Shown here: positions 46,133 through 56,533 of the stretch, piece by piece
Numbering within the stretch: position 1 is the stretch's first letter
Layout: each line of letters opens with the position of its first letter
Assembly (NCBI RefSeq): GCF_003014555.1
Contig: NZ_PYGE01000002.1
Location: 310,001 to 374,000, forward strand
Direction of reading: 5' to 3'
Source of the DNA: Haloactinopolyspora alba
GTDB lineage: Bacteria; Actinomycetota; Actinomycetes; Jiangellales; Jiangellaceae
Length of the DNA stretch: 64,000 nt
The notes under the pieces: model-generated
The model's input: the letters and a program-made list of their open reading frames with translations, nothing else
What the model was told of the DNA's origin: nothing
The model's database searches: none
Translations under genes and position numbers: made by a program

Positions 46133-48184
46133 ATGAACTTCTGCAGTAACTGCGGGGCTCCGGCCTCGGGAACGGCGTACTGCGGCAACTGTGGACAACC
46201 GATGACGGCCGCGGCATCCACGTCGTCGCCGGGGGCCGAGACGCAGCGCCGGGCCGCGCCCGCGGCGACCGGAGCGCGCTCGGGCGTGGCCAACCCGTTC
46301 TCCGACATCCCGATCATCGACTATGCGCGCGACGCCGTCGCGCTCATTCTGCTGCTCGTGTCGTTCGGCATGCCGTGGGACCTCACGGACTCGTCGACCG
46401 GCAAGGTGTACGTCATCCTCGCCACGCTGCTGTCGGTGGCCTCGCTCACCGTGCCGTACCTGAAGCGCGGCGGCATCCTCCCGGCGACCTGGGGTGCGTC
46501 GCAGCTGCGCCTGACCCGGCTGGCGGCCAACGCGCCGTACTTCATCGTGGTACTGGTGACCTTCGTGCTGGCTTACGTCGGTGACGGCGGTGGCGACGGG
46601 GTCGGCATCGGTATTGCCTTCGGGCTGGCCGGGGCTGTTCTCGCGGCGCAGGGACGCCGGAGCGAACAGCTGCCCGAACCCGGTGACGGTGCGTTGTGGC
46701 GTGCCGTCACGGCCGGCTTGGGCGGCTTGTTCGTCCTGCTCACGGCCATCAGTGTGGTGTGGTATCTGGTCGACGCCGACGAGACCCTCGAATGGGCGCC
46801 GATCACGATGCAGATCCTCGTCGGGCTGTTCTTCCTCGCCCTGATCGCACTGCCGGTGGCTGGATTCGTTCGTGGCCAGGCCGGCTGGGGCGACGTTCTG
46901 CTGCTGCTCGGCGGCGTCGGGTTGTTCGTCGGTCTGTGGCAGCTGAGTGCCGAGCGCACGATCGTCGACGCGTGGAGCCTGCAGACGGGCGTGCACGGTG
47001 TGCTGTTGTACCCGGCCATCGGCGCCGCGGCGTCGGCGGCCGGTGTGGCGAAGTTGGTCCGTCCCGTCGTCGGTGCGGCACGGTGGGTCACCTTCTCCGT
47101 CCGGCTGTTCCAGCTGGTCGCCCTGGTGTCCACGTTCGGCGCCGTGATGTACGTGGTGTGGCTGATCGGGTTCGACGACGGCCGCGGCAGCGCGATCACC
47201 GTACTGGTACTGCACTTGTTGATCGTCGTCGGCGCGCTGGTGGGGCGGAATGCGTTGGTCGGCGATCCCGCTCAGGGCCGTGCCGTCGCCATCGGTGCCG
47301 GGTTGGTCTCCGCGGTGGTCGGAATCGTGATCGCCGCTGTGCTGGGCGCCTCGGATCTCACCTCCGTCACGTTGGTGGATGCGACGATGGTCAGCGTCAT
47401 GTGGTTCTCGGCCGTCGCAGTTCTGCTGGCACTCACCGCGCCGGCGTCGGTGCGTGACGAGTACGGCCCGGTGGCCATGAACATGAACGGGCTCGGCATG
47501 AACGGAGCCGGCGGCGGAGGCACCGCTATCGCTTCGGCCCCGGCGGCGCCGCAGGCGCCGACGGCTCCGGCAGCTCCCACGACCACCGAACGCTCGAGTG
47601 AGTCGGCGGCCCCGGCCTCCACCGCGGCGGCCGCGGCGGCAGCCGGGACGGCGGCGTCGAGCGACGCGGACACCGGCCGGACCGGCTCGGCCGCGGGTAC
47701 CGAACGTGGCATGGACGAGCAGGTCGACGTGGACGGCCCGTCGCAGGACGGGACCGACCGGACGGAAGCCTCGACTCGGCCCGGCGAGACACAGTCCGGT
47801 GAGGCCCGGTCCGGCGAGACCGGCGAGGCCGAGTCGGCGGCCGAGACGGAGGCCGCCGAGACCGGCGCCGAGACCGAGGCCGCCGAGACGGAGGTGACCG
47901 GCGGGGCCGGCTCCACCAGTGCTTCCTCGCCGGACCAGACGGCGGTCCTTCCGCAGGCCGGCGCCAGCGGTGAGCCGGAGGTCGTGCACGAGGCCGGCTT
48001 CGACTCGCGAGTCGCCGCCGATCCGGACACCCCGTTGCAGACCCTGGCCGACATCGCGGCGCAGGCGCCGTCCCTGCGCCCGTACGTCGCGTCGAACCCG
48101 TCGACCTACCCGGAGCTGGTGGAGTGGCTGCGCCAGCTCGGTGACCCGGCGGTCGACGCGGCGCTGCAGCGCCGCGGACGGTGA
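46133..48184 (+). CDS. Zinc-ribbon, multi-pass membrane protein with LRV tail
   Basis: Membrane protein of 683 residues with an uncommon layout. A double zinc knuckle lies at 4-20 (CSNCGAPASGTAYCGNCG). Residues about 60-445 hold about 12 helices arranged in pairs. A long Ala/Pro/Thr/Glu-rich linker at about 470-620 is full of Thr/Glu/Ala repeats (ETEAAETGAETEAAETE). The C terminus is a leucine-rich-repeat-variant-like region (DPDTPLQTLADIAAQAPSLR and LVEWLRQLGDPAVDAAL). Similar proteins occur in actinomycetes without known function. No transport or enzymatic motif is seen. It sits alone between the corC operon and tetR. ATG 46133 is chosen because the zinc knuckle begins there. Confidence 0.7.
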   Translation: MNFCSNCGAPASGTAYCGNCGQPMTAAASTSSPGAETQRRAAPAATGARSGVANPFSDIPIIDYARDAVALILLLVSFGMPWDLTDSSTGKVYVILATLLSVASLTVPYLKRGGILPATWGASQLRLTRLAANAPYFIVVLVTFVLAYVGDGGGDGVGIGIAFGLAGAVLAAQGRRSEQLPEPGDGALWRAVTAGLGGLFVLLTAISVVWYLVDADETLEWAPITMQILVGLFFLALIALPVAGFVRGQAGWGDVLLLLGGVGLFVGLWQLSAERTIVDAWSLQTGVHGVLLYPAIGAAASAAGVAKLVRPVVGAARWVTFSVRLFQLVALVSTFGAVMYVVWLIGFDDGRGSAITVLVLHLLIVVGALVGRNALVGDPAQGRAVAIGAGLVSAVVGIVIAAVLGASDLTSVTLVDATMVSVMWFSAVAVLLALTAPASVRDEYGPVAMNMNGLGMNGAGGGGTAIASAPAAPQAPTAPAAPTTTERSSESAAPASTAAAAAAAGTAASSDADTGRTGSAAGTERGMDEQVDVDGPSQDGTDRTEASTRPGETQSGEARSGETGEAESAAETEAAETGAETEAAETEVTGGAGSTSASSPDQTAVLPQAGASGEPEVVHEAGFDSRVAADPDTPLQTLADIAAQAPSLRPYVASNPSTYPELVEWLRQLGDPAVDAALQRRGR

Positions 48185-48204
48185 CGCCGTCCTGAGACGA
48201 TCCT

Positions 48205-48241
48205 CGGCGGTCCGCCACGTCAACGGCGTGGCGGACCGCCG
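48205..48241. terminator. 15-bp bidirectional terminator
   Basis: Perfect arms CGGCGGTCCGCCACG (48205-48219) and CGTGGCGGACCGCCG (48227-48241) with a 7-base loop lie between the convergent zinc-ribbon and tetR genes. The right arm is part of the tetR 3' coding end. Confidence 0.8.
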
Positions 48242-48804
48242 TTCGTCATCTCCAGAACCGTGGCCAGCGCGCCGGCGGCTGCCTGTCTTGGTGCCCGACC
48301 CCCGGTGGCGAGCGCGCCGACCACGGCCCCGTCGACGATCGCCAGCACCACGTCCGCCGGGAGGACGCCCCCGTGTCCGGACGCGGTGAGCACGGCGTCG
48401 ACGTGCTCGCGTGCGGCGTCGTTGGTCCGTCGGGCCGCTGCCGCGAACAGCGGCTCGCGTGCGGCGCCCACGTAGCGTTCGTACCAGGCGAGCAGTTCGT
48501 CGTCGGCGGCCGGAGTGAGCAGCCCGGTGACGAGCTCCGCGGTGTGCTCCGCGGCCCGTGACTCGACGCTGAGCACGGAGACGGTGCGGCGCATCCGTTC
48601 GAGGTCGGCGTCGACCGATGCGTCGACGGCGGCGCGGCGCAGGTCGCCGAGGTCGGTGAAGTAGTAGGTGGTCGCGCCGAGCGGGACGCCGGCGGCAGCC
48701 GCGACCGCACGGTGACTGACCGCGTCCAGTCCGCCCGAGACGAGGACGGACCTGGCCGCGTCGGTCAGGAGGGCGCGGCGGCGTTCTCCCTTGCTGGTGG
48801 CCAT
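48220..48804 (-). CDS. TetR-family regulator of the SMR pump
   Basis: 194-residue repressor. The helix-turn-helix region is SGGLDAVSHRAVAAAAGVPL then GATTYYFTDL, and the rest is all-helical. It starts 4 bases after the SMR gene stop, so the pair is one operon (SMR first). Two GTAC-type inverted repeats in front of the SMR gene are the likely operator, making it self-regulating through read-through. Confidence 0.9.
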   Translation of the reverse strand: MATSKGERRRALLTDAARSVLVSGGLDAVSHRAVAAAAGVPLGATTYYFTDLGDLRRAAVDASVDADLERMRRTVSVLSVESRAAEHTAELVTGLLTPAADDELLAWYERYVGAAREPLFAAAARRTNDAAREHVDAVLTASGHGGVLPADVVLAIVDGAVVGALATGGRAPRQAAAGALATVLEMTNGGPPRR

Positions 48805-48808
48805 GAGG

Positions 48809-49135
48809 TCAGTGCGCCGAGCCGCCGGCGAGGTTGAGCATGACGACGCCGCCGACGATCATCGCGATGGCGGCCGTGCGCAGCACCGTGGCCGGATCGC
48901 CGAGATACAGGATGCCCACGACGGCGGTGCCCACGGCGCCGATGCCGACCCACACCGCGTATGCGGTGCCGACCGGAAGGTCCCGCAGGCCCAGGCCGAG
49001 CAGGCCCATGCTGATCGCGACGGACACGGCGAACCCGAGCGTCGGCCAGAGCTTGCTGAAACCGTCCGAGGCCTTCAGGCACAGCGCGAAGGCGGTCTCG
49101 AACAGTCCGCCGACGATGACGAACAGCCAGGCCAT
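48809..49135 (-). CDS. Small multidrug resistance (SMR) protein
   Basis: Four-helix proton antiporter of the EmrE/SugE group, 108 residues. The membrane-embedded glutamate lies in the first helix (WLFVIVGGLFETAFALCLK), and the last helices hold VGTAVVGILYLGDPATVLRT. The FETAFALCLK segment leans towards the SugE/guanidinium-exporter branch more than EmrE. Cytosolic substrates cannot be named. It leads the SMR-tetR operon and is divergent from era. Confidence 0.9.
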   Translation of the reverse strand: MAWLFVIVGGLFETAFALCLKASDGFSKLWPTLGFAVSVAISMGLLGLGLRDLPVGTAYAVWVGIGAVGTAVVGILYLGDPATVLRTAAIAMIVGGVVMLNLAGGSAH

Positions 49136-49166
49136 GATCCGTCTCCTGACAACGACGACAATTTCA

Positions 49167-49202
49167 TGTACGAGTGTACACAAAAAATGGTACGGCAGTA
49201 CA
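49167..49202. promoter_or_regulatory. Tandem GTAC-type operators, SMR/era gap
   Basis: TGTACGAGTGTACA at 49167-49180 and GGTACGGCAGTACA at 49189-49202 are two 14-bp inverted repeats with starts 22 bases apart, about two helical turns. They are good candidates for cooperative binding of the nearby TetR protein. Confidence 0.7.
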
Positions 49203-49241
49203 GGTTTACAGCCAGTGCGACCGCGGTGGGAGACTTCATGC

Positions 49242-50183
49242 GTGAGTGACGAGAGCGGCGAGACCGCAGCGCAGTTCCGATCCGGATTCGTCTGTTTCGT
49301 GGGGCGCCCGAACGCGGGCAAGTCCACACTCATGAACGCGATGGTGGGCGACAAGGTCGCCATCACCTCCAGCCGGCCGCAGACCACGCGGCACGCCATC
49401 CGGGGCATCGTGCACCGCGACGACGGCCAGCTGGTGGTCGTCGACACCCCCGGACTGCACCGCCCCCGCACCCTGCTCGGCCAGCGGCTGAACGACGTCG
49501 TCCGCACCACCTGGGCCGAGGTGGACGTCATCGGCATGTGCATCCCGGCCGACGAGGACATCGGACCTGGCGACCGGTTGATCGCCGGCGAGATCGCCGA
49601 GATCGCCCGGACGCCGAAGATCGCTGTGGTCACCAAGACCGACCTCGTCGACGACGGACGGCTGGCCCAGCAGCTGGCCGCGGTGGGTGAGCTCGCGACG
49701 GAGTACGGCTTCGACTGGGCCGACGTGGTGCCGGTCTCGGCGACCACGGGGGCCCGGGTCGACCTGCTGGCCGAGCTGGCGCTGGGACACTTCCCGGAAG
49801 GGCCGCCGCTGTACCCGGAAGGCGACCTGACCGACGAGCCGGAGGAGAAACTCGTCGCCGAGCTCGTGCGGGAGGCCGCACTGGAGGGCGTGCGCGACGA
49901 GCTGCCGCACTCCATCGCCGTCGTCGTGGAGGAGATGATCCCGCGCGAGGACCGGCCCGAGGACCAGCCGCTCCTGGACGTGCACGTGAACCTGTTCGTC
50001 GAGCGAGAGAGCCAGAAGGGCATCGTCATCGGGCGCGGCGGCACCCGCCTGCGCAGCGTCGGCGCGCAGGCGCGGACGCACATCGAGCGGCTGCTGGGAA
50101 CGCCGATCTATCTGGACCTGCACGTCAAGGTCGCCAAGGACTGGCAGCGGGACGCGAAGAAGCTGGGCCGGCTCGGCTTCTGA
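49242..50183 (+). CDS. era: GTPase Era
   Basis: GTPase of 313 residues for 30S assembly. G1 is GRPNAGKS at 21-28, G2 includes TTRHAIRG, G3 DTPGL and G4 TKTDL. The C-terminal KH domain reads GIVIGRGGTRLRSVGAQART then HIERLLGTPIYLDLHVKV. The frame is open upstream; GTG 49242 gives the conserved N terminus, and a short MRE-stop lies just before it. The partner leuA follows 149 bases on, behind an attenuator. Confidence 0.95.
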   Translation: MSDESGETAAQFRSGFVCFVGRPNAGKSTLMNAMVGDKVAITSSRPQTTRHAIRGIVHRDDGQLVVVDTPGLHRPRTLLGQRLNDVVRTTWAEVDVIGMCIPADEDIGPGDRLIAGEIAEIARTPKIAVVTKTDLVDDGRLAQQLAAVGELATEYGFDWADVVPVSATTGARVDLLAELALGHFPEGPPLYPEGDLTDEPEEKLVAELVREAALEGVRDELPHSIAVVVEEMIPREDRPEDQPLLDVHVNLFVERESQKGIVIGRGGTRLRSVGAQARTHIERLLGTPIYLDLHVKVAKDWQRDAKKLGRLGF

Positions 50184-50210
50184 GCGGGCGGGGGTGCTAC
50201 AGTCGTCCCG

Positions 50211-52072
<1,862 letters not shown>

Positions 52073-52124
52073 TCGAACCACCCGCAGGAGCGCAAGGCCC
52101 AGGACCGGGCCGTGGCCGGATGCC

Positions 52125-52158
52125 GCCGGGTGCTGCGCCGGAGGGCGCGGCACCCGGC
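52125..52158. terminator. leuA terminator, bidirectional
   Basis: 14-bp arms, GCCGGGTGCTGCGC at 52125-52138 and GCGCGGCACCCGGC at 52145-52158, have one wobble and a 6-base loop, between leuA and the convergent DUF5994 gene. Confidence 0.7.
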
Positions 52159-52206
52159 ACCCGGCGCGCGGCATCGCCCGGACGCCACGCGCCCGGTACG
52201 GCGGGC

Positions 52207-52725
52207 TCAGGACGGCGTGAGCTGTGTGCGGTTCTTGCCGCCGCGGGCGCGCGGTACCTTGACCGCGGGCACGCCGGCGCCGTGCGTGGTGGTCGCCGCC
52301 GCGAGGGCGGAGCTGGCGCTGGCGCGGTTGTCCCAGTTCAGCACGCGCGCGAACGCCTCCGCGGCGAGCGTGGTCCGGCACGTGGGAGGGACGACGAGCA
52401 GGTCGATGCGGGCACTGCCGTCGTTGCCGCTGAGCCTGACCATGTTCGGGTCGATCGATTGGAACAGCGCGAGTCGGACGGGCCGACCGGCGACGATCAT
52501 CTGCTGCGAGACCGTGTCCCAGCCCTTGTGACTGAACGAGATCCACTCGGTGGTGAACCCCCTGCTGTCCAGTGAGTTGATCAGTGACGGCAGTTCCGCC
52601 GTCAGTTCGTGCGACCTGGGCCACCACACACCGTGCAGACGAGGATGGTCACCCGGTCGGACGACTCGATAAGCGATCCGTGCGGTGACGTCGTCGTCGG
52701 GCATCGGAAGGATTGACTGGCGCAT
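52207..52725 (-). CDS. DUF5994 family protein, copy 1
   Basis: 172-residue soluble protein of unknown function. The core LHGVWWPRSHELTAELPSLI is followed by FQSIDPNMVRLSGNDGSARI and DLLVVPP, a pattern shared with the divergent gene at 52942. The C terminus is basic (KVPRARGGKNRTQL). DUF5994 proteins are typical of actinomycetes and often occur near STAS/anti-sigma genes, but no such gene is present here. It has no signal peptide. Copy 1 has a Ser/Ala-rich tail that copy 2 lacks. Confidence 0.75.
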   Translation of the reverse strand: MRQSILPMPDDDVTARIAYRVVRPGDHPRLHGVWWPRSHELTAELPSLINSLDSRGFTTEWISFSHKGWDTVSQQMIVAGRPVRLALFQSIDPNMVRLSGNDGSARIDLLVVPPTCRTTLAAEAFARVLNWDNRASASSALAAATTTHGAGVPAVKVPRARGGKNRTQLTPS

Positions 52726-52941
52726 GTACGCCGCCTGACTTCGGCTGACTGGGCCGAGATTCTCGTTCGACGCTGCAGCGGATCTGGAGTGTCCGGTGTC
52801 GGCGCGATGTCTTCACTGTACACGTCCGTATCAGCCGCTCAGCAGCGTAGACTGGAGCCATCGGCGCTGGTACGGCTTCGTTCACGTCCCCGACGGCGCC
52901 GGATCGGTGATCCCGGCTGTGGCCGGAGACTGGTGGCGACC

Positions 52942-53565
52942 ATGCCAGAGACCACCCCTCATCCATCCGTGCAGGCCGCTGCCGCGCGCGCGGTGTTCCG
53001 TCCGGGTACGGCCGGTGTTCGTGCTCTCGACGGCGCCTGGTGGCCGCGGTCGCGCGATCTGACGGCTGAACTGCCCGCGTTGGTGGCGGCGCTTACCGGC
53101 AACGGTTTCGAACCTGCTCGGGTCGCGTACAACCCGCAGACGTGGGATGCCGCGGGCCGGAAGGTCGCCGTGGCGGAGCGGACGATCCGATTGGGTTGGT
53201 TCCGGACCATCGACCCGCACCTGGTGAGCGTGACGGGACTCGACCGGTGGGATCGAGCCGATCTGCTGGTCGTGCCGTTCGACAGCGACCCGGGCGTGGC
53301 CGACCGCGCGTTTGCGCGGGTCCTGGGCGGGTACGAGCATGAGAAGGCGACCGTGATGTTGGCAGCGGTGCAGCAGTGCCCGCCGGGCGGAAACACCCGG
53401 CGGCCGAGTGGGTCAGCGGCTGTGGACGTATGGGAGTCCGAGGGGGGATCTCGCGGCCGTGACATGCCCGGCCGCGGTGTCGTTGTGAAAGGTCAACCTC
53501 ATGAGCGAGTCCCCTACACCGGAACGACATGGCGTCGTAGACCGGCAACCCCCGCGCCCCGGTGA
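52942..53565 (+). CDS. DUF5994 family protein, copy 2
   Basis: Paralogue of the minus-strand gene, sharing LDGAWWPRSRDLTAELPALV, FRTIDPHLVSVTGLDRWDRA and DLLVVPFDSD. The start ATG 52942 (MPETTPHPSVQAA) follows a run of open frame that begins at 52789. The homologous part ends near residue 147 (AAVQQC). The last 60 residues are Arg/Gly/Pro-rich and overlap the desaturase start by 65 bases, so they may be run-through after a lost stop. Confidence 0.75.
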   Translation: MPETTPHPSVQAAAARAVFRPGTAGVRALDGAWWPRSRDLTAELPALVAALTGNGFEPARVAYNPQTWDAAGRKVAVAERTIRLGWFRTIDPHLVSVTGLDRWDRADLLVVPFDSDPGVADRAFARVLGGYEHEKATVMLAAVQQCPPGGNTRRPSGSAAVDVWESEGGSRGRDMPGRGVVVKGQPHERVPYTGTTWRRRPATPAPR

Positions 53566-54619
53566 CAGCGGAGGATCCCGACGAGAGCGGTACGTGAGCG
53601 CGTACACCGAACTGTCGCGTCGGGTTCAGGACCAGGGTCTGCTCCGCCGCCGGTACGGCTACTACTGGTCCGTGATCATCGCGACGGTGGGCGCGTTCGC
53701 CGGAATATGGGTGGCGTTCGCGTTTCTCGGCAACTCGTGGTTCCAGCTGCTGCTGGCCGCGGGGCTGGCCGTGGTACTCACCCAGTGTGGCTTCCTGGGC
53801 CACGACGGCGCGCACCGGCAGATTTTCGCCTCGCACCGCTGGAACGAGTGGACGTCCCGGGTGCTCTCGGGGGTGTTCGCCGGGCTCAGCTACGGGTGGT
53901 GGCTACCGAAGCACAACCGGCATCACGCCAACCCGAACAAGGAGGGCAAGGATCCCGACGTCGGCCCCGGCGCGGTGGCGTTCACACCCGCCGTCTCCGA
54001 ATCGAGGCGTGGCCTGGCTGCCAGGCTGACCCGCGCACAGGGCTACTTCTTCATCCCGCTCCTGCTGTTGGAAGGGCTGTCCCTGCACGTGTCGAGCATC
54101 CGCACGATCGTGAGCCAGCGGTCGTTGAAGCACCGATGGACCGAGGCGGCGTTCGTCACCGGCCGCCTCGGTGGATACATCACCGTCCTGCTGCTCGTCC
54201 TGCCCCCGGGCAAGGCCGCCGCGTTCTTCGGTGTCCAGATGGGCCTGTTCGGGCTGTTGCTCGGTGGCTCGTTCGCACCGAACCACATCGGCAGGCCGAT
54301 CGTGCCGCCGGCCGAGAAGCTCGACTTCCTGCGCCGCCAGGTGCTGATGTCGCGCAACATCAGGGGCGGCCGGGTGATGGACTTCGCGATGGGCGGGCTC
54401 AACAACCAGGTCGAGCACCATCTGTTCCCCAGCATGCCGCGGCCGAACCTGCGTCGGGCCCGGCCGCTCGTGCAGGCTCACTGCGCACAGCACGGGATCA
54501 CCTACACCGAGGCCGGACTGTTCGGCGCCTACAGGGCGGTGCTGCGCTACCTCAACGCTGTGGGGCTCAGGGCGAGGAGTTCGTTCCGTTGCCCGCTCGC
54601 GGCGGAGTACCGCGCCTGA
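53501..54619 (+). CDS. Membrane fatty acid desaturase
   Basis: Di-iron desaturase of 372 residues from the DesA3/acyl-lipid group. Three histidine boxes are present: H101-D-G-A-H105, H138/H141/H142 in HNRHHANPNK, and Q303-V-E-H306-H307. Hydrophobic segments at about 50-95 and 180-230 anchor it. It introduces a double bond into membrane fatty acids, but the position is unknown. AAAGG precedes ATG 53501 by 10 bases. The first 65 bases overlap the DUF5994 gene. No ferredoxin or reductase gene lies nearby. Confidence 0.9.
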   Translation: MSESPTPERHGVVDRQPPRPGDSGGSRRERYVSAYTELSRRVQDQGLLRRRYGYYWSVIIATVGAFAGIWVAFAFLGNSWFQLLLAAGLAVVLTQCGFLGHDGAHRQIFASHRWNEWTSRVLSGVFAGLSYGWWLPKHNRHHANPNKEGKDPDVGPGAVAFTPAVSESRRGLAARLTRAQGYFFIPLLLLEGLSLHVSSIRTIVSQRSLKHRWTEAAFVTGRLGGYITVLLLVLPPGKAAAFFGVQMGLFGLLLGGSFAPNHIGRPIVPPAEKLDFLRRQVLMSRNIRGGRVMDFAMGGLNNQVEHHLFPSMPRPNLRRARPLVQAHCAQHGITYTEAGLFGAYRAVLRYLNAVGLRARSSFRCPLAAEYRA

Positions 54620-54729
54620 GTCCGTGACGTGGCCCGTTTCCGGCGGATCGGATCGACCTTTGTGCGTCGATATTTTGCGTCGAGTCATGGTGATCGCGAC
54701 AGATTGTTCGGCGATGTCTTGACAGGGCG

Positions 54730-54745
54730 AAAGGTATAGACCAGT
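54730..54745 (+). promoter_or_regulatory. DasR-like (dre) box candidate before dacB
   Basis: AAAGGTATAGACCAGT matches 13 of 16 bases of ACTGGTCTAGACCAGT, the DasR binding site used for GlcNAc control in Streptomyces. A TTGACA lies at 54719-54724, but its spacing to any -10 is poor. Confidence 0.35.
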
Positions 54746-54788
54746 CTTCTCGACTTGAGAGCGTGATCTTCGACGTCGAGGAGCTGCC

Positions 54789-56393
54789 ATGAGCGGACGT
54801 ACCCGGCACATCGTCACCTCGATCGCGGTCGGCGCACTGGTCGGCGGAGCCGGTCTCTCGTCGCCTCTGTTCGGCGCGGACCCGCCGGCGCCGGGCGGCT
54901 CGCTGCGGCAGGTCGACACCGCGCACGAGGGACTCGCCGCGGACATCGACGAGATCCTGGCCGACAGCCGTCTCGACGGCGCCCAGGCGGCGGTCGTCGT
55001 CCGCGACGCCGAAACCGGCGAAACCGTGTACGAGCACGAGCCGGACCAGCGGTTCATGCCCGCCTCCAACGCGAAGCTGCTGACGTCCGCGGTGGCGCTC
55101 GACGTCCTGGGACCCGAGCACACCTTCACCACCACCGTCGCCACCACGGGGCGCCGGAGCGGCACGGTGCTGCGCGGCGACCTCCACCTGCGCGGCGGCG
55201 GCGATCCGACGATGCTGGCCGAGGACTACGCCGCGCTGGCCGAACAGGTCGCCGACGCGGGTGTGCGCACGATCGTCGGCGACGTCGTGGCCGACGACAG
55301 CCGCTACGACGACGTCCGGCTCGGCAACGACTGGAACTGGAACGACGAGCCGTACTACTACGCCGCTCCGGTGTCGGCGCTGACCGTCGCGCCGAACACC
55401 GACTACGACGCAGGCACCGTCATCGTCGACGTCGACCCGGCCGCGGAACCGGGCGCGCGTCCGGACGTCACCGTCGTCCCGGAGACCGACAGCGTCACCG
55501 TCGTCAACGAGGCCACGACGGCCCCTGCCGGCGACGGGTCCGGCATCCGGGTGGGGCGCGAGCACGGAACCGACGTCATCACCGTCACCGGCAGCATCGC
55601 CGTCGACGCCGGCGGCAGCCGGGACTGGGTGAGCGTGTGGGAGCCGACCGAGTACGCCGCGGACGTGTTCGTGCGGCAACTGCGCCGCAACGGCGTGCGT
55701 GTGCTCGGCGGCGCCGCCGAGGGCGTCACCCCGGACGGCGCGCGCCGGATCGCCGCGCACGAGTCGATGCCGCTGCGTGAGTTGATGGTGCCGTTCATGA
55801 AGCTGAGCAACAACGGCCACGCCGAGGTGCTGATCAAGGAGATGGGTCGCGTCGTGGCGGGGGAGGGCAGCTGGGACGCCGGGCTGGACGTGCTGCGTGA
55901 CGAGCTCGCCACCGGCTACGGGCTGGACGTCGACACGATGTCCAACCGGGACGGGTCGGGACTCTCGCGGCGCAATCTGATCCCGCCGGAGCAGATCGCC
56001 ACGCTCCTCGAGGAGGTGCAGGACCGGCCCTGGTTCGACGAGTGGCACGAATCGCTGCCCATCGCCGGCGAGTCGGAGCGGATGGTCGGCGGCACGCTGC
56101 GCTCCCGTATGGACGGCACGGCAGCTGACGGCAACGTGCACGCGAAGACCGGCACGCTCACCGGCGCGACGGCGCTGTCCGGCTACGTCACCGACGCCGA
56201 CGGGCGGCGGCTGATCTTCTCGGTCATGTTCAACGACTACCTCAGCGACAAGCCGAGTGACCTGGAGGATCGCATCGCGGTGCGGCTCGCCGAGTACAGC
56301 CAGGACGCCGCGACCCTGCGCCGGCCGGCGGCGGAGGTGCCCGCAGTGGATCTGCCCGGCAACGTCGAGTGCTCGTGGGTGAAGGCCTGCTGA
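54789..56393 (+). CDS. dacB: D-Ala-D-Ala carboxypeptidase/endopeptidase PBP4 type
   Basis: Exported class C penicillin-binding protein, 534 residues. A signal-like N terminus is followed by the catalytic SXXK as S93-N-A-K96 (MPASNAKLLTSAVAL), SXN as S340-N-N, and KTG at K453 (VHAKTGTLTGATALSG). This is the full serine-protease set. The long insert between SXXK and SXN is typical of PBP4/DacB. It trims or cuts peptidoglycan cross-links outside the membrane. A family B repeat separates it from recO. Confidence 0.93.
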   Translation: MSGRTRHIVTSIAVGALVGGAGLSSPLFGADPPAPGGSLRQVDTAHEGLAADIDEILADSRLDGAQAAVVVRDAETGETVYEHEPDQRFMPASNAKLLTSAVALDVLGPEHTFTTTVATTGRRSGTVLRGDLHLRGGGDPTMLAEDYAALAEQVADAGVRTIVGDVVADDSRYDDVRLGNDWNWNDEPYYYAAPVSALTVAPNTDYDAGTVIVDVDPAAEPGARPDVTVVPETDSVTVVNEATTAPAGDGSGIRVGREHGTDVITVTGSIAVDAGGSRDWVSVWEPTEYAADVFVRQLRRNGVRVLGGAAEGVTPDGARRIAAHESMPLRELMVPFMKLSNNGHAEVLIKEMGRVVAGEGSWDAGLDVLRDELATGYGLDVDTMSNRDGSGLSRRNLIPPEQIATLLEEVQDRPWFDEWHESLPIAGESERMVGGTLRSRMDGTAADGNVHAKTGTLTGATALSGYVTDADGRRLIFSVMFNDYLSDKPSDLEDRIAVRLAEYSQDAATLRRPAAEVPAVDLPGNVECSWVKAC

Positions 56394-56416
56394 ACTGTCT
56401 CCGTCACCGTCTCCCA

Positions 56417-56465
56417 TGATCATCGGCACTTTCTTGGCCATACGGCGGGAAAGTGCCGATGATCA
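56417..56465. repeat. Family B palindromic repeat, copy 2
   Basis: Arms TGATCATCGGCACTTTC and GAAAGTGCCGATGATCA (17 bp, perfect) flank a 15-base centre containing GGCCATACGGC, between dacB and recO. Confidence 0.88.
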
Positions 56466-56521
56466 GCGGGAGGACGGTTCGAGGACGGCGAGCCTGGTGT
56501 GCCGGCGTGCCGGCTTCGGGC

Positions 56522-56527
56522 GACAAT
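56522..56527 (+). promoter_or_regulatory. Leaderless -10 of recO
   Basis: GACAAT lies 6 bases before the recO GTG, as in front of hemW. Confidence 0.45.
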
Positions 56528-56533
56528 GGGCGG

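Noticed and set aside
46064-48223. 719-residue minus-strand frame opposite the zinc-ribbon gene
   Set aside because: Arg/Gly-rich; the plus strand has CxxC pairs and regular membrane helices.
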